DNA of 64,000 nt from positions 124,001-188,000 of the forward strand of contig JAEWVR010000015.1 of NCBI GenBank assembly GCA_023459055.1. The letters are read 5' to 3'. The position numbers and the translations under genes are program-made. This DNA is from Fibrobacterota bacterium. Lineage in GTDB: Bacteria > Fibrobacterota > Chitinivibrionia > Chitinivibrionales > Chitinispirillaceae. This document shows positions 17,887 to 28,287 of this stretch, piece by piece; positions within the stretch are counted from its first letter, which is position 1, and every line of letters begins with the position of its first letter. The notes beneath the pieces are model-generated. The model was not told where the DNA came from. It ran no database searches and saw only the letters and a program-made list of their open reading frames with translations.

Positions 17887-20800
17887 ATGAAGAAAAATGA
17901 CAGCGGTGCAGTTAAATATGTGTATGTAGTCAGTAGTTTACTGGTACTGTGTACGGTTTTATTCGCACAGCAGAAACCATACGACTATACATCAGCAGAT
18001 TTACAACAGGTAAAAAACAACAGCTCACAGGTAATGATAATGCCACAAAGCTACCTGCGTGAGTATGATCCATTGACAATAATGTATTCAAGTGACATGA
18101 ATCCATCAGGTGCCGGCCCCCTTGATAAACCCGGACAGTACCTGTCATTAAAGCCATCACATCCGGGAGAATACCGGTGGCTTGATCCACGGACAATTGA
18201 ATTTCGCCCCGCAGTTCCGTGGCAGCCGATGCAAAATTATACTGTCAAGGTACAGAGTGTATCAAAAACACTGACAGTGCTTTTAATGCCCCCCAAATCA
18301 GTGTTTCCATCATCGGGAAGTACCGAGCTTGACCCGGTATCACGTGTAATGCTTGAATTCAGTGAACCGGTTGACCCTCAGGTTCTGGCAACATTACTGA
18401 CATTTGAGACCAATCAGCTGCCGGGTATCGAACGGTCGAATCCGCGTATTTACGGGTCAACCGAATTTACGATAAAGAAATCGGAAAAATCGTCAAAAAA
18501 CAGTTATCAGTATTGGGTCGTTTTCAAAAAACCTTTTGCAAACGGTTTACGTGTCAGAACCATTCTTAAACTGGCATCAGATCCTCTTTTATCCGATGCC
18601 AAACGGATTTACTATTTTGACACACGGAAAGAATTTACCATTACAAAAGCAGGAACCTGGAATTATCAGTTTACCGTGAATCCATCGGGTTCGGTTTACG
18701 GCAAGGAACAGGCACTTCGATTGTCCGGGGATGGTGTTATTGTGCTGGAATTTACGGTACCACCAGTATCACTTTCATTATCGCAGGTTAAGAGTCTTGT
18801 CAACTTTTCTCCATCACCAGGGAAAATTGATTGGTCACTTGAAGGTAACCGGCTGATTATAAGGCTTACACCGGAGAAGGAAAAACTTTACAATGTTGTA
18901 ATTACTCCGGTTCCTGTAGTTGACAAAGATGGCCGAAAGCTGCAGCTAACCAATCGCTGCAGTTTCTTTTGTTATCAGCCTGCAGATCAGCAATATATCC
19001 GCTGGGGATTATCATCAGCGCTGGTTGAACGATTCGGGCCGAAACACTTTCCACTTCTTGTAAATGGTGTTAAAAGTATTGATCTGCGGGTATACAAGGT
19101 CGATCCATTCCATAAAGCATTCTGGCCATATCCATTTTCACCTGTTGAAGTCAACGAAACAGCAGTACCTCCGGGACCTGGTGAGGAACCGGTAAATAAT
19201 GAACAAATTTTATCACCGCTCAATCCATGGGAAATAGGGAACCATATAAAAATGCTTGGCAGTCCTCACTACAGTGAAGTTGTCGATCTTGACAAAGAGG
19301 GCGTTGCCCGGTTTCAGTCAATTGATTTTGGTCCCATATTTGATAAAATCGCCGGCAACAACAAACCCGGCACTTATCTTGCAGGATTCCGGACACTTGA
19401 TGGAAGCAGTTCACGTTATTTTGTACGTATACAGGTTAGCGATTTATGTCTCAGTACTATAGAAGCAAAGACACATGTCAACTTCGTAGTCACATCTTAT
19501 TCCAGTGGTAAACCAGTTTCGAATGCCGAAGTACAGATTGAAGGTGTAACTAATGACCGGTTTACAGTCATTACAAAAGGAACTACCGGTAGTGATGGTA
19601 GTTATCTGATGGAGCACACACCGGAACTTAAGAAAAAATTTGAATCATTTTCGATAAAAAGAATTACTATCAAAAATAATGATGATATCCTGGTGCTTGA
19701 TACGAGAAATAATGTCCAGCCGCCATCATTTACAAACAATCACTGGAATGGTGATAATTCCTGGCTTGGATGGCTTGCCAATGACCGGTATGACTTGCGA
19801 GGTGACAGAAGGGAAAAAGGATTTGTTTTTTCAGAACGGCCCATCTACCGTCCGAATGAGACAATTTATCTTAAAGGGTATGTCAGATCGCTCTATCAGG
19901 GACGGATTGAAAACAGTGAAACTGCAGATGCATATAATATCAATGTTATAAGCCCTTCAGGTGCGAAGTATACCTATCCTGTCAAGCTCTCGGCATGGAA
20001 CAGTTTTAACGATAGTGTCACTGAAAAAGATCTTCCTACCGGAGAGTATCAGGTCGAGCTGACATCAATTCGGAAAAACAGTGGTGAAATGTCAATCGCA
20101 CAGACATCTTTTGCTGTTGAGGCATACCGGATTCCGAAGTTTGAAGTCAGATTGACAGGACCTGACAAAGTGCCCAATGACCGTTCGGTCACTATCAACC
20201 TTGCTGCATCGTACTATGCAGGCGGGAAAGTGGTCAATCAGAATGTTGCCTGGAGAGTAGTATCATATCCATATTCATATTCTCCTGAAAGTGCAGCGGG
20301 TTATTTATTGTCAACAGATAACCGGTATGGAGCAGTCAATGAGGAAAGCCAGAATGGTGTTATAGAACAGAATGATGTAACAAATGATAACGGAATCGCT
20401 ACCATGAGTGTGAATGTCCAGTCTGCAACAAATGGCAATCCGAGGAAATATGTCTGTGAGGCGACTGTTACCGATGTTGATGAGCAGACGGTGTCTGACC
20501 GGCATACCTTCCTTGCGCTGCCGCCTTTTGCGCTCGGTATGAAAATAAACCGTCATATTACAGGAACAAAAACCATACATGCCGACATTATCACCCTGGG
20601 AATAAAAGGAAACTATGAGGCAAAGCATAAAGTAAACGTTCAGCTTAAAAAAGTCTCGTGGACATCATTTTTACAGGAAACCGATTTCTCTCGCGGTAAA
20701 CCAAAGTACATGACTCAGGAAACGGTTGTACCCATTGCAGAGAAGACCATCGAATCAACAGTAAAACCGGTATCGGTGGATTTTTATGATAACGAGCCTG

Positions 20801-23724
20801 GTGTTTACATTTTGGAAATTAGCGCCCGTGATAAACTCGGACGTATGCAATCCGTAAAAGCAGATCTGTTTGTTGCAGGAAATAAAGGCGTTACCTGGAA
20901 AAAAGGTGATAAACTTATTTTTGAGACCGTTCCTGATCAGCAGAATTATGAACCTGGAAAAGATGCAAAAATACTGCTTAAAAGTCCCTATCAGCGGGGA
21001 GCTGCACTTGCGGTTATCGAAAAGCCTGATGGTGTCCCGGAGTATAAATGGGTTGATATAAACGATGGTCAGGGAACATTTACACTTGCAATTACAAAAG
21101 AGATGGCTCCGGTTATCCCGGTCAGTTTTCTGCTGATGCGACCACGTATAAGTACAGAGAAGAAAATTCCTGATGGTTCTTATGTTGATGCCGGCGTTCC
21201 GCAGACGGTGGCAAATACAACCTGGATTAATGTGGTACAAATAGATAATATTCTCAAAGTCGCAATTGATCATCCACCAATGGTGAGACCGGGATCGAAA
21301 ATTGACATGACAGTATATCTCAAGGATGGAAGAGGCAGACCGACTGACGGGGAAGTGGCGTTCTGGCTGGTTGATGAAGCTGTGCTTGCTCTTGCTACTG
21401 AAAAACAGATTAATCCTTTGCCGTCATTTACACCTTCTGTTAATTCACATATCAATATCAGGGACAGCAGAAACCTTGTCTATGGAGATCTGCGGATTCA
21501 GGAAGCACCCGGCGGTGATGGTGATGAGGGTGAGGGAGATATGTTTGGAAAGGTTACTGTAAGAAAAAATTTCAAGACAGTACCTTACTGGAATCCGAAT
21601 CTTATTGTTGACAAAAGCGGTCAGGCTGTGGTGAGCTTTACAATGTCGGATGATCTGACAAATTTCGCAGTACGTGCGGTTGCTGTTGCTGGAAGTGATA
21701 AATTCGGTACCGGTAAATCACAGGTTAAGGTACGGCTGCCACTTATCATTCAACCTGCACTGCCACGATTTGTGCGTCCGGGAGATAAAATTAATGCAGG
21801 TGGTATTGTACGGGTTGTAGAGGGATCCGGCGGTTCTGCAAAATATCAGTCTGAAATAAAAGGACTCAGGTATACAGGCGGTGAGATGAATGGCGACTGT
21901 AAACTTGACAATGTTAAACCATATCCGATTAAAGCTGAGATGGTTGTTAATAATGTACAATATGATACACTAGGTAATCCGCTGAGTGATTCGGTGTATT
22001 TCAAAATGGCGGTAATTCGTGAATCTGATAAAGCATCGGATGCATTTAGTGTTGCACTACCGGTAAAACCGGATAGATTTGCCGTTGATGAAAGCATGTT
22101 TGCAGATCTTCAGCAGGGGAAAACGGTAACCATTCCGGCAATAAAGGAGAAGGCCCGCCCGGGTACACTTAATCGTCAACTTTTAGTCAGCGATCAGATG
22201 GCAATACTCAAGGTTGTAGCAGGAATGCACTATCTTGTAAAGTACCCGCATGGATGCACGGAACAGCAGATAAGCAGAGTGTACCCCGGTATTGTCTACA
22301 GGGATATCTGGGCTAAATATGGCCTTGATGCTCCCGATAAAAATTACAAACGAACAATCGGATCAACACTTGAATATTTACAGCGTGCGCAAAATCAGGA
22401 AGGATATTTTGGATATTGGCCTGGCTGCAGTGGTTATACCTATTTAACGGCATATGTCATCGATTTCCTGACAGAGGTGAAGCGTGTTAATGCATCAGGA
22501 GCTGGTTATCCCTTTGATGAAGAGATGTATAAAAAGGGGATAGATGCACTGAAAAGATCACTCAGAACGGATTACAGTGGTTTTGTTGACGGATACAAAT
22601 ATTATGAACGCTCTGTTGCGCTGCTTTCTCTGGCAAATGCAGGGCAACTTGATATAGGGTATGCACGTGAACTTGCTATGCAGTCAAATGATGTTGATGT
22701 ACAAAGCCAGTCGCGGGTGCTTCGGGCTCTTTACAAAAATAGTAATGCATTTGGGACAGAAATCAAAGATTTAAACAAACGTTTATGGGATCAGACGGTG
22801 TTTAAACTTGATGGTGGAAAAGAGGTTTTTGCTGGTTTACAACAGCGATCATTCAGGATAGGGGCAAGGGTCCATTCCGGAGAAATAACCTCTCTTGCAT
22901 CAATGATTCATGCATTCAGCAATGCTCCTGAGCGAGCGGGTAAATTACCATTTCTGGTACAGGAACTTGTCACACTTGGTAGTGATGGCGGTTGGGGATC
23001 AACACAGGCAAATGGTATTGCACTGCTTGCGTTACGAGACTATATCGCACAACCGGATGGAAAGGGCAAAACAACCGTTAAACTGACAGGTAATAAAATT
23101 CAGGATGAATTTGTTTATAATGCAAAAAATGGTGCATTGACAAAAGCTATTCAGAATACCGACAAGGCAGAACTCTCTATTGTTTCGTCAACTGATAACA
23201 ATCCACTGTTTCTCCGCTATTCGCATCATTATATTCCAGAGGAACCTGGATATAAAACTCCGGCTTCACAAAAAGGCTTCGTGGTTCGCCGTGAAATTAT
23301 AATTCCTGGTGCGGATGGAAAAGAGGAACGGATGTGGCTTGACAGTGCTAATATGAACATAACTGTTTCTGCAGGAGATATCATTGAAGAACATGTGCAG
23401 GTGCAGAATCCTAAAAACTGTAATTACGTTGCCGTATCAGCTCCTTTTGCAGCAGGGCTTGAGTATATGAATCCACGGCTTGAAACCAGTGGTGAGGATG
23501 CACGTCCATCAGGGACAACTACCAATGAGGGAACGTATCAGGCATATATGGATGATCAGGCGGTGTTTTATTTTGAGAATATGAATGCAGGCACGTATGA
23601 TTTTTATTTCAGGGTTAAAGCGACAGTGCAGGGTGAATTTACACATCCATCAGCACGTGCAGAAATGATGTACGAAATGTCAACCTACGGATGCAGTCCG
23701 GGAGCGAAAGTTATTGTAAGATAA
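17887..23724 (+). CDS. Bacterial alpha-2-macroglobulin (YfhM-like), thioester type
   Basis: 1945-aa periplasmic protease trap. Signal peptide about 1-28 (LFA then QQ); no canonical lipobox, unlike E. coli YfhM, which is a lipoprotein. N-terminal Ig-like and MG domains include a Big_5-like SRVMLEFSEPVD and the MG2 hallmark SERPIYRPNETIYLKGYV near 650. A Gly/Asp/Glu-rich, bait-like linker lies near 1205-1220, followed by the A2M domain (SFTMSDDLTNFAVRAVAVA). The thioester-containing helical domain holds PHGCTEQQ with Cys1457 and Gln1460, so the thioester should form. When the bait is cut, the protein should collapse and bind the protease covalently. pbpC starts directly after its stop codon. 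Confidence 0.95.
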   Translation: MKKNDSGAVKYVYVVSSLLVLCTVLFAQQKPYDYTSADLQQVKNNSSQVMIMPQSYLREYDPLTIMYSSDMNPSGAGPLDKPGQYLSLKPSHPGEYRWLDPRTIEFRPAVPWQPMQNYTVKVQSVSKTLTVLLMPPKSVFPSSGSTELDPVSRVMLEFSEPVDPQVLATLLTFETNQLPGIERSNPRIYGSTEFTIKKSEKSSKNSYQYWVVFKKPFANGLRVRTILKLASDPLLSDAKRIYYFDTRKEFTITKAGTWNYQFTVNPSGSVYGKEQALRLSGDGVIVLEFTVPPVSLSLSQVKSLVNFSPSPGKIDWSLEGNRLIIRLTPEKEKLYNVVITPVPVVDKDGRKLQLTNRCSFFCYQPADQQYIRWGLSSALVERFGPKHFPLLVNGVKSIDLRVYKVDPFHKAFWPYPFSPVEVNETAVPPGPGEEPVNNEQILSPLNPWEIGNHIKMLGSPHYSEVVDLDKEGVARFQSIDFGPIFDKIAGNNKPGTYLAGFRTLDGSSSRYFVRIQVSDLCLSTIEAKTHVNFVVTSYSSGKPVSNAEVQIEGVTNDRFTVITKGTTGSDGSYLMEHTPELKKKFESFSIKRITIKNNDDILVLDTRNNVQPPSFTNNHWNGDNSWLGWLANDRYDLRGDRREKGFVFSERPIYRPNETIYLKGYVRSLYQGRIENSETADAYNINVISPSGAKYTYPVKLSAWNSFNDSVTEKDLPTGEYQVELTSIRKNSGEMSIAQTSFAVEAYRIPKFEVRLTGPDKVPNDRSVTINLAASYYAGGKVVNQNVAWRVVSYPYSYSPESAAGYLLSTDNRYGAVNEESQNGVIEQNDVTNDNGIATMSVNVQSATNGNPRKYVCEATVTDVDEQTVSDRHTFLALPPFALGMKINRHITGTKTIHADIITLGIKGNYEAKHKVNVQLKKVSWTSFLQETDFSRGKPKYMTQETVVPIAEKTIESTVKPVSVDFYDNEPGVYILEISARDKLGRMQSVKADLFVAGNKGVTWKKGDKLIFETVPDQQNYEPGKDAKILLKSPYQRGAALAVIEKPDGVPEYKWVDINDGQGTFTLAITKEMAPVIPVSFLLMRPRISTEKKIPDGSYVDAGVPQTVANTTWINVVQIDNILKVAIDHPPMVRPGSKIDMTVYLKDGRGRPTDGEVAFWLVDEAVLALATEKQINPLPSFTPSVNSHINIRDSRNLVYGDLRIQEAPGGDGDEGEGDMFGKVTVRKNFKTVPYWNPNLIVDKSGQAVVSFTMSDDLTNFAVRAVAVAGSDKFGTGKSQVKVRLPLIIQPALPRFVRPGDKINAGGIVRVVEGSGGSAKYQSEIKGLRYTGGEMNGDCKLDNVKPYPIKAEMVVNNVQYDTLGNPLSDSVYFKMAVIRESDKASDAFSVALPVKPDRFAVDESMFADLQQGKTVTIPAIKEKARPGTLNRQLLVSDQMAILKVVAGMHYLVKYPHGCTEQQISRVYPGIVYRDIWAKYGLDAPDKNYKRTIGSTLEYLQRAQNQEGYFGYWPGCSGYTYLTAYVIDFLTEVKRVNASGAGYPFDEEMYKKGIDALKRSLRTDYSGFVDGYKYYERSVALLSLANAGQLDIGYARELAMQSNDVDVQSQSRVLRALYKNSNAFGTEIKDLNKRLWDQTVFKLDGGKEVFAGLQQRSFRIGARVHSGEITSLASMIHAFSNAPERAGKLPFLVQELVTLGSDGGWGSTQANGIALLALRDYIAQPDGKGKTTVKLTGNKIQDEFVYNAKNGALTKAIQNTDKAELSIVSSTDNNPLFLRYSHHYIPEEPGYKTPASQKGFVVRREIIIPGADGKEERMWLDSANMNITVSAGDIIEEHVQVQNPKNCNYVAVSAPFAAGLEYMNPRLETSGEDARPSGTTTNEGTYQAYMDDQAVFYFENMNAGTYDFYFRVKATVQGEFTHPSARAEMMYEMSTYGCSPGAKVIVR

Positions 23725-26127
23725 ATGTCGTTAGCATTCATTTTCTGCAAGAGCTTAAAAAAAGTAACCATCAAACAAGCAATGTTGCTGATTGCAGCAT
23801 TGCCTTTTTGCTTTACTATTATCGCATCCATACACGGTTTATTCGATTCCCGACTGAAAGATTATCAGCCATCAGACCTGCTTGTTGATAGATCATATAA
23901 ATTTATCGCTGCCCTTGAAAATGATAATGGGGAGTTTGGATTCTGGACAATTGATGATACACTTCCTGATAATTTACGTCTTGCAACATTTGCAGCTGAA
24001 GATCGCAGATTTGTCAAACATTACGGTATAGATATTCATGCTGCCTGCCGTGCGTTTGTTAATAATTACATAAGTAAAAACAGTTATTCAGGGGCATCAA
24101 CAATCGCGATGCAGGTTGCGCGTTTGCAGCATGGAGGAAGCAGCGGCTGGTACTACAAAATTCATGATGCCGTCAGTGCGGTTTGTCTTACCTTATTCTA
24201 TGGGCGTGAACGGGTTTTAAAGCAATACTTTACTATTGCACCATATGGAAACAGAATTTCAGGTGCCGCATGTGCATCACAGCGTTATTTTCAAAAACCA
24301 CTCAGGGATATCAGCTTTGCAGAAGCTGCTTTACTTGCCGCATTACCAAAAGCACCATCAAGAATGAACCTGTTTTATGATAAGGGCTTTTCTCTTGCCA
24401 AAAAACGGGCATCACTTATTATCAACCGGACCTGCAATTACGGATGGATTTCGAAACAGGTGAGAGATGAGACACTTGCAGAACTGGTATCATTCCGTAA
24501 GCCTGCAAAGCAGATACGAAGTGAACTGAATTATCATTATGTAAACGCAATCAGGAAACAGATCACTGCAAGTCAGAACGGAGGCATACAGCGGACCACT
24601 CTGGATAATGCTTTACAGGATAGTGTAATGGCTATTATTGATAAAATGTATTACAGATTATATGAACGATATGCAAAAAATCTATCTGCAATGGTGGTTG
24701 ATATAAAAACAGGACATGTAATCTCGTATATAGGTTCAATAGATTATGACAGCCCTCACGGAGGTGCGATAGACTGTGCTGCACTTCCAAGATCTACAGG
24801 GAGTCTGCTGAAACCATTTATTTACGCAATGGGTATGGAATGGCTCGGATATACATCATCGACCATTTTGACAGATCTTGGTTTCGATTTCGGAACAGGG
24901 AAAAATTCATTTATACCAGAAAATTTTGATAGAAAATTTCAGGGACCGGTTCTTTACAAAAATGCACTTGCCAATAGCCGCAATATTCCATCAATTGAGG
25001 TTTTAAAAGCCCTGGGTGTGCCGATGTTTTATGACAAATGCATTGCACTTGGACTGGCAGAGAATAACGGTCTTGCCAACTATTACGGGCTTGGTTTGTC
25101 AATAGGCGGATTATACTGCTCGCTTCAGCAGATTTGTGAAGCATATCTGTGTCTTGCTGACAACGGGAGAAAAAGGCATCTCATATGGGGATTTTCTTCT
25201 GACGAAGATTCATCAAGGGTTTGGCGCCAGATCATTGAACCGGATATCGCTCAACAGATCAAGCGGTATCTTTCTGATCCTGTTGCACGGCTGCCATCTT
25301 TTCCCCGCGGTGGAAATATGGAGTATCCATTCGCTGTTGCGGTAAAAACCGGTACATCTGAAGGCTTTCGGGATTCCTGGTGTTGTGCGATCAGTGATTC
25401 GTATATCGTTGGTGTATGGGCAGGCAATACTGATTTTTCGCAGACAAAAAATATGAGCGGTTATGAGGGTAGTGCTGCGGTAGTAAAAGAAATTATAATG
25501 TATTTGCATAAGGATAAGGTTGACGGATTAAATGATATTCAGTTCAAACCGCCAGAGCGCTATATTCCGGTAGAGATCTGCAAACTGACTGGTAAAAAAG
25601 CTGACAAATTTACACCATACACAACAACAGAGTATTTCAAACCGGGAACTGAGCCGGTGGAATTCAGTACTGTTCAGCAAATGGTACCTGTGGACAAAAG
25701 GAATAAACTTCCGCTTACTCCGGGATGCAGCACACCGTCGGAATTACGGAGATTTATTGTGCTTGATCCTCAGTATCAGGAATGGGCAAAATCACAGGGG
25801 CTTGAGATACTTCCAGATCGTTACAGTCCCTATTGTAATGACAATACAATAATTGACAACTATGCAATAAAAATAGTATCACCAAAGTCAAACAGCCGGT
25901 TTTATATTGACCCCGAGATGCCTGATGGAACTAGTGTCATGAAAATAAAATGTAGTGTGGTTCCCTCTCCAAAATCGGTAATCTGGTTTGTCAACGACGA
26001 AGAATACATGGAAACTGTATATCCCTATCAGCTTTCGTGGAAAATGCAAAAAGGAAAATATTCGCTCTATGCAAAGGTTACAGGAACCGGGATCAGGAGT
26101 GAGACGGTTGTTATTGAGGTTTTTTGA
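23725..26127 (+). CDS. pbpC: Penicillin-binding protein 1C
   Basis: 800-aa bifunctional peptidoglycan synthase. A single N-terminal membrane helix (about 18-38) is followed by the GT51 glycosyltransferase domain with AAEDRRF at about 90 (catalytic Glu) and SGASTIAMQVAR at about 126. The transpeptidase domain has STGSLLK at about 355-361 (nucleophile Ser) and VKTGT at about 540. A C-terminal BiPBP_C domain, specific to PBP1C, covers about 710-800. The ATG directly follows the A2M stop codon (TAAATG), as tight as in the yfhM-pbpC pair of enterobacteria. The known model is that PBP1C repairs the wall after a breach while A2M neutralises invading proteases. Confidence 0.96.
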   Translation: MSLAFIFCKSLKKVTIKQAMLLIAALPFCFTIIASIHGLFDSRLKDYQPSDLLVDRSYKFIAALENDNGEFGFWTIDDTLPDNLRLATFAAEDRRFVKHYGIDIHAACRAFVNNYISKNSYSGASTIAMQVARLQHGGSSGWYYKIHDAVSAVCLTLFYGRERVLKQYFTIAPYGNRISGAACASQRYFQKPLRDISFAEAALLAALPKAPSRMNLFYDKGFSLAKKRASLIINRTCNYGWISKQVRDETLAELVSFRKPAKQIRSELNYHYVNAIRKQITASQNGGIQRTTLDNALQDSVMAIIDKMYYRLYERYAKNLSAMVVDIKTGHVISYIGSIDYDSPHGGAIDCAALPRSTGSLLKPFIYAMGMEWLGYTSSTILTDLGFDFGTGKNSFIPENFDRKFQGPVLYKNALANSRNIPSIEVLKALGVPMFYDKCIALGLAENNGLANYYGLGLSIGGLYCSLQQICEAYLCLADNGRKRHLIWGFSSDEDSSRVWRQIIEPDIAQQIKRYLSDPVARLPSFPRGGNMEYPFAVAVKTGTSEGFRDSWCCAISDSYIVGVWAGNTDFSQTKNMSGYEGSAAVVKEIIMYLHKDKVDGLNDIQFKPPERYIPVEICKLTGKKADKFTPYTTTEYFKPGTEPVEFSTVQQMVPVDKRNKLPLTPGCSTPSELRRFIVLDPQYQEWAKSQGLEILPDRYSPYCNDNTIIDNYAIKIVSPKSNSRFYIDPEMPDGTSVMKIKCSVVPSPKSVIWFVNDEEYMETVYPYQLSWKMQKGKYSLYAKVTGTGIRSETVVIEVF

Positions 26128-26161
26128 CGGGATGATGGTTGGATTGATGGGCTATTTGTAT

Positions 26162-26196
26162 AAAAAAATCCCCTTTATCACCCCTTAGTCAAGGGG
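26162..26196 (-). terminator. Probable terminator of the CotH operon
   Basis: Between the convergent pbpC and CotH genes, AAGGGG at 26191-26196 can pair with CCCCTT at 26170-26175 (or with the nearer CCCCTT at 26181-26186). On the minus strand the outer pairing runs directly into seven T residues (26162-26168). The alternative pairings make this less certain than the other terminators. Confidence 0.5.
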
Positions 26197-26272
26197 GGCG
26201 CTTCCAGCGATTGATTTGTCCTACCTGCTACTTGCTACATTCCTGATTCTTCTGTGAATTTAAACTGGTAAT

Positions 26273-28207
26273 TTACGATGTAATTGCAATCAGTAGACAA
26301 ACCTGATTTTTTTTTTTATTTAATGGTGCTTTTCTGTGAATATAACTATCAAAGGTACTATTCATTATGGGTATACTTTCACGAAGGTAGTTAACATTAC
26401 CCAACCAGGAATTGTAGTCATTATAAGGATCTTTAAGATAAGGATCTTTACGAACGATTGTATCAATCAGATCTTTATAGAAATCAAGTCGTGACGTCAG
26501 GTGAGGTACCGAGAAATGAGTTGCAAGCATTTGCTCACAAATTTTCACGTACTCATCCCAAAGCAAATCTGCGGTCATTCCAATTAATTTGTCGCAGTGA
26601 GCGGGCATTGCAAGATTATCTCCCCATATTTTTACTGGTTCACAAGTGTGTGGTCTGACATTCCATTCAGGTGCTCCCAATTCGTCAACAATTGGATCCT
26701 GTCTGTAGAAAGTATTATCCATATCCCACGGGATCTGCCAGATTTTACCATTCGCAATGGTTTCTTCATAAAAGAAATAGTTGTGATTTCCGCTCCCTTT
26801 ATTTGAATAATACCATGTCATCATGCCATCACAATTATGTATTACCCTGTCAACAGCTATATATCTGAGGAAATAATCAAAATTCATAAATTTTGAAACT
26901 TTTTCGACAAAGTCTGATTCTGTGGCTCCATTGATTGCTTTATAAAATGATATCATTTTTGAAACATCTGCATTATCTTCCGGTTTCTCGTTAGTTGCTA
27001 ATCCTTCTTTGTAATATTCTTTACTATCACTTACCGGCCATTTTTCTTTATATAGATTTCCATCAGGATCGTCTGGCCACCTTGATTCTGCAAAACGACT
27101 GTCAGGCTCTTCAACTGCGAGGAAAAGTCCCTGAAAAACTGAATTAATTGAGACTTTTACAAATGCTGCACGTGGTGATATAACACCCATTTCTCTGAAT
27201 AAACCATAGCTTAAAATATCATGCATTTTTGACTGATCACCAGATAATGCGTGCAGGTTGAGTCGTTTCATTGAGAAAAAACGTTGTGAACCGGAATATT
27301 TGTCGAATTTAAGTTTCAATGAGATTTTTTTACATCTCCAATCAGATGACCTTACACCACGGGAATCAAAACATAAGGGCAGGGAATAACCTGATCCTTT
27401 ATACCGTATACCAACCTGACCTATTGACGAATCATTAAATTTGAATTGAGCAGGAACAAAATTCTCCAGTAGTGCATCTCTTTCCATTTTTAAAGAATCC
27501 TCTTTAGAAATGGTAAAGTTATATGAATAAACTTTTTGTTCATTAAAGATATATGCCCGTGGATCAGGATTTAAGGATACTGTAAATGAATGCGCGGATA
27601 CAGGCATTGATATGCTGTGCGGGTAATAGGAGTCATGTTTAAAGAGCAGGGGCTCTTTAGATATTGCTCCTCCGGCTATCTGTTGCTGTAGACTTGACAT
27701 TGATGCAGCAACCGTACGTGAACTGCCACTTAAGACTGGATTGATACTGAATTCTGTTTGCAGGTTCTGGGGATGGTCAATTTTTAAAATGTAAATACCC
27801 TTCGAAAGTGACGGCATTTTAACAACTGGATCCCCGGGTAACATTGTTTGCGAGTAAACAGATTTTCCGTTTAATGAAAATAATCCGATTTTTTTTGCTG
27901 ATGGTGCTGCATTAAAATTTAAAACTGCATTACCTCCGGTAAATTGCAGGTCGACTTTTTCTGATAAAAAGGCATTCTGCTCCTTTCTGATGGAATCTTC
28001 AAATGATAAAGTAAAATTGCCATTCTCATCAGTAGTTGTTACATAATTTGAATACCCAAGTGAAACCCGTACACCTTTGACAGGACTTCCACTTTTACTG
28101 TCCTTGACGTTTCCGGTATACGTTGTCGAAAAAATGCTCGTTGAAATACAAAGACATATTGTAACTGCATACATAACCTTTTTAAAGAAACTGAATTTTG
28201 CGATCAT
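26273..28207 (-). CDS. Secreted CotH kinase-family protein
   Basis: 644 aa. Signal peptide about 1-28. A carboxypeptidase-regulatory-like beta domain (about 30-75, SGSPVKGVRVSLGYSN) is followed by an internal Por-tail-like module (about 90-160, with GIYILKID). The CotH domain is about 240-590, with IHNCDGMMTWYYSN, YFFYEE and WQIPWDMDNTF containing the conserved Asp and Asn residues. CotH proteins are atypical secreted protein kinases; in Gram-negative cellulose and chitin degraders they occur as large surface proteins of unknown target. It is the last gene of the operon with the TIGR02147 regulator and lipoprotein. An 11-A run near the C-terminus (about 26308-26318) makes the exact C-terminus sensitive to sequencing error. 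Confidence 0.88.
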   Translation of the reverse strand: MIAKFSFFKKVMYAVTICLCISTSIFSTTYTGNVKDSKSGSPVKGVRVSLGYSNYVTTTDENGNFTLSFEDSIRKEQNAFLSEKVDLQFTGGNAVLNFNAAPSAKKIGLFSLNGKSVYSQTMLPGDPVVKMPSLSKGIYILKIDHPQNLQTEFSINPVLSGSSRTVAASMSSLQQQIAGGAISKEPLLFKHDSYYPHSISMPVSAHSFTVSLNPDPRAYIFNEQKVYSYNFTISKEDSLKMERDALLENFVPAQFKFNDSSIGQVGIRYKGSGYSLPLCFDSRGVRSSDWRCKKISLKLKFDKYSGSQRFFSMKRLNLHALSGDQSKMHDILSYGLFREMGVISPRAAFVKVSINSVFQGLFLAVEEPDSRFAESRWPDDPDGNLYKEKWPVSDSKEYYKEGLATNEKPEDNADVSKMISFYKAINGATESDFVEKVSKFMNFDYFLRYIAVDRVIHNCDGMMTWYYSNKGSGNHNYFFYEETIANGKIWQIPWDMDNTFYRQDPIVDELGAPEWNVRPHTCEPVKIWGDNLAMPAHCDKLIGMTADLLWDEYVKICEQMLATHFSVPHLTSRLDFYKDLIDTIVRKDPYLKDPYNDYNSWLGNVNYLRESIPIMNSTFDSYIHRKAPLNKKKNQVCLLIAITS

Positions 28208-28287
28208 AATCCGCTCTCCTTATTAGAAAATGTATACAGAAAGAGATAAAAAACAATCGTCTGATCCGCACTATAAACCTGATTCAT

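Noticed and set aside
20755..21273. 172-codon open frame antisense to the A2M gene
   Set aside because: Overlaps conserved A2M sequence and has a shadow-like translation rich in Cys, Ile and Arg.
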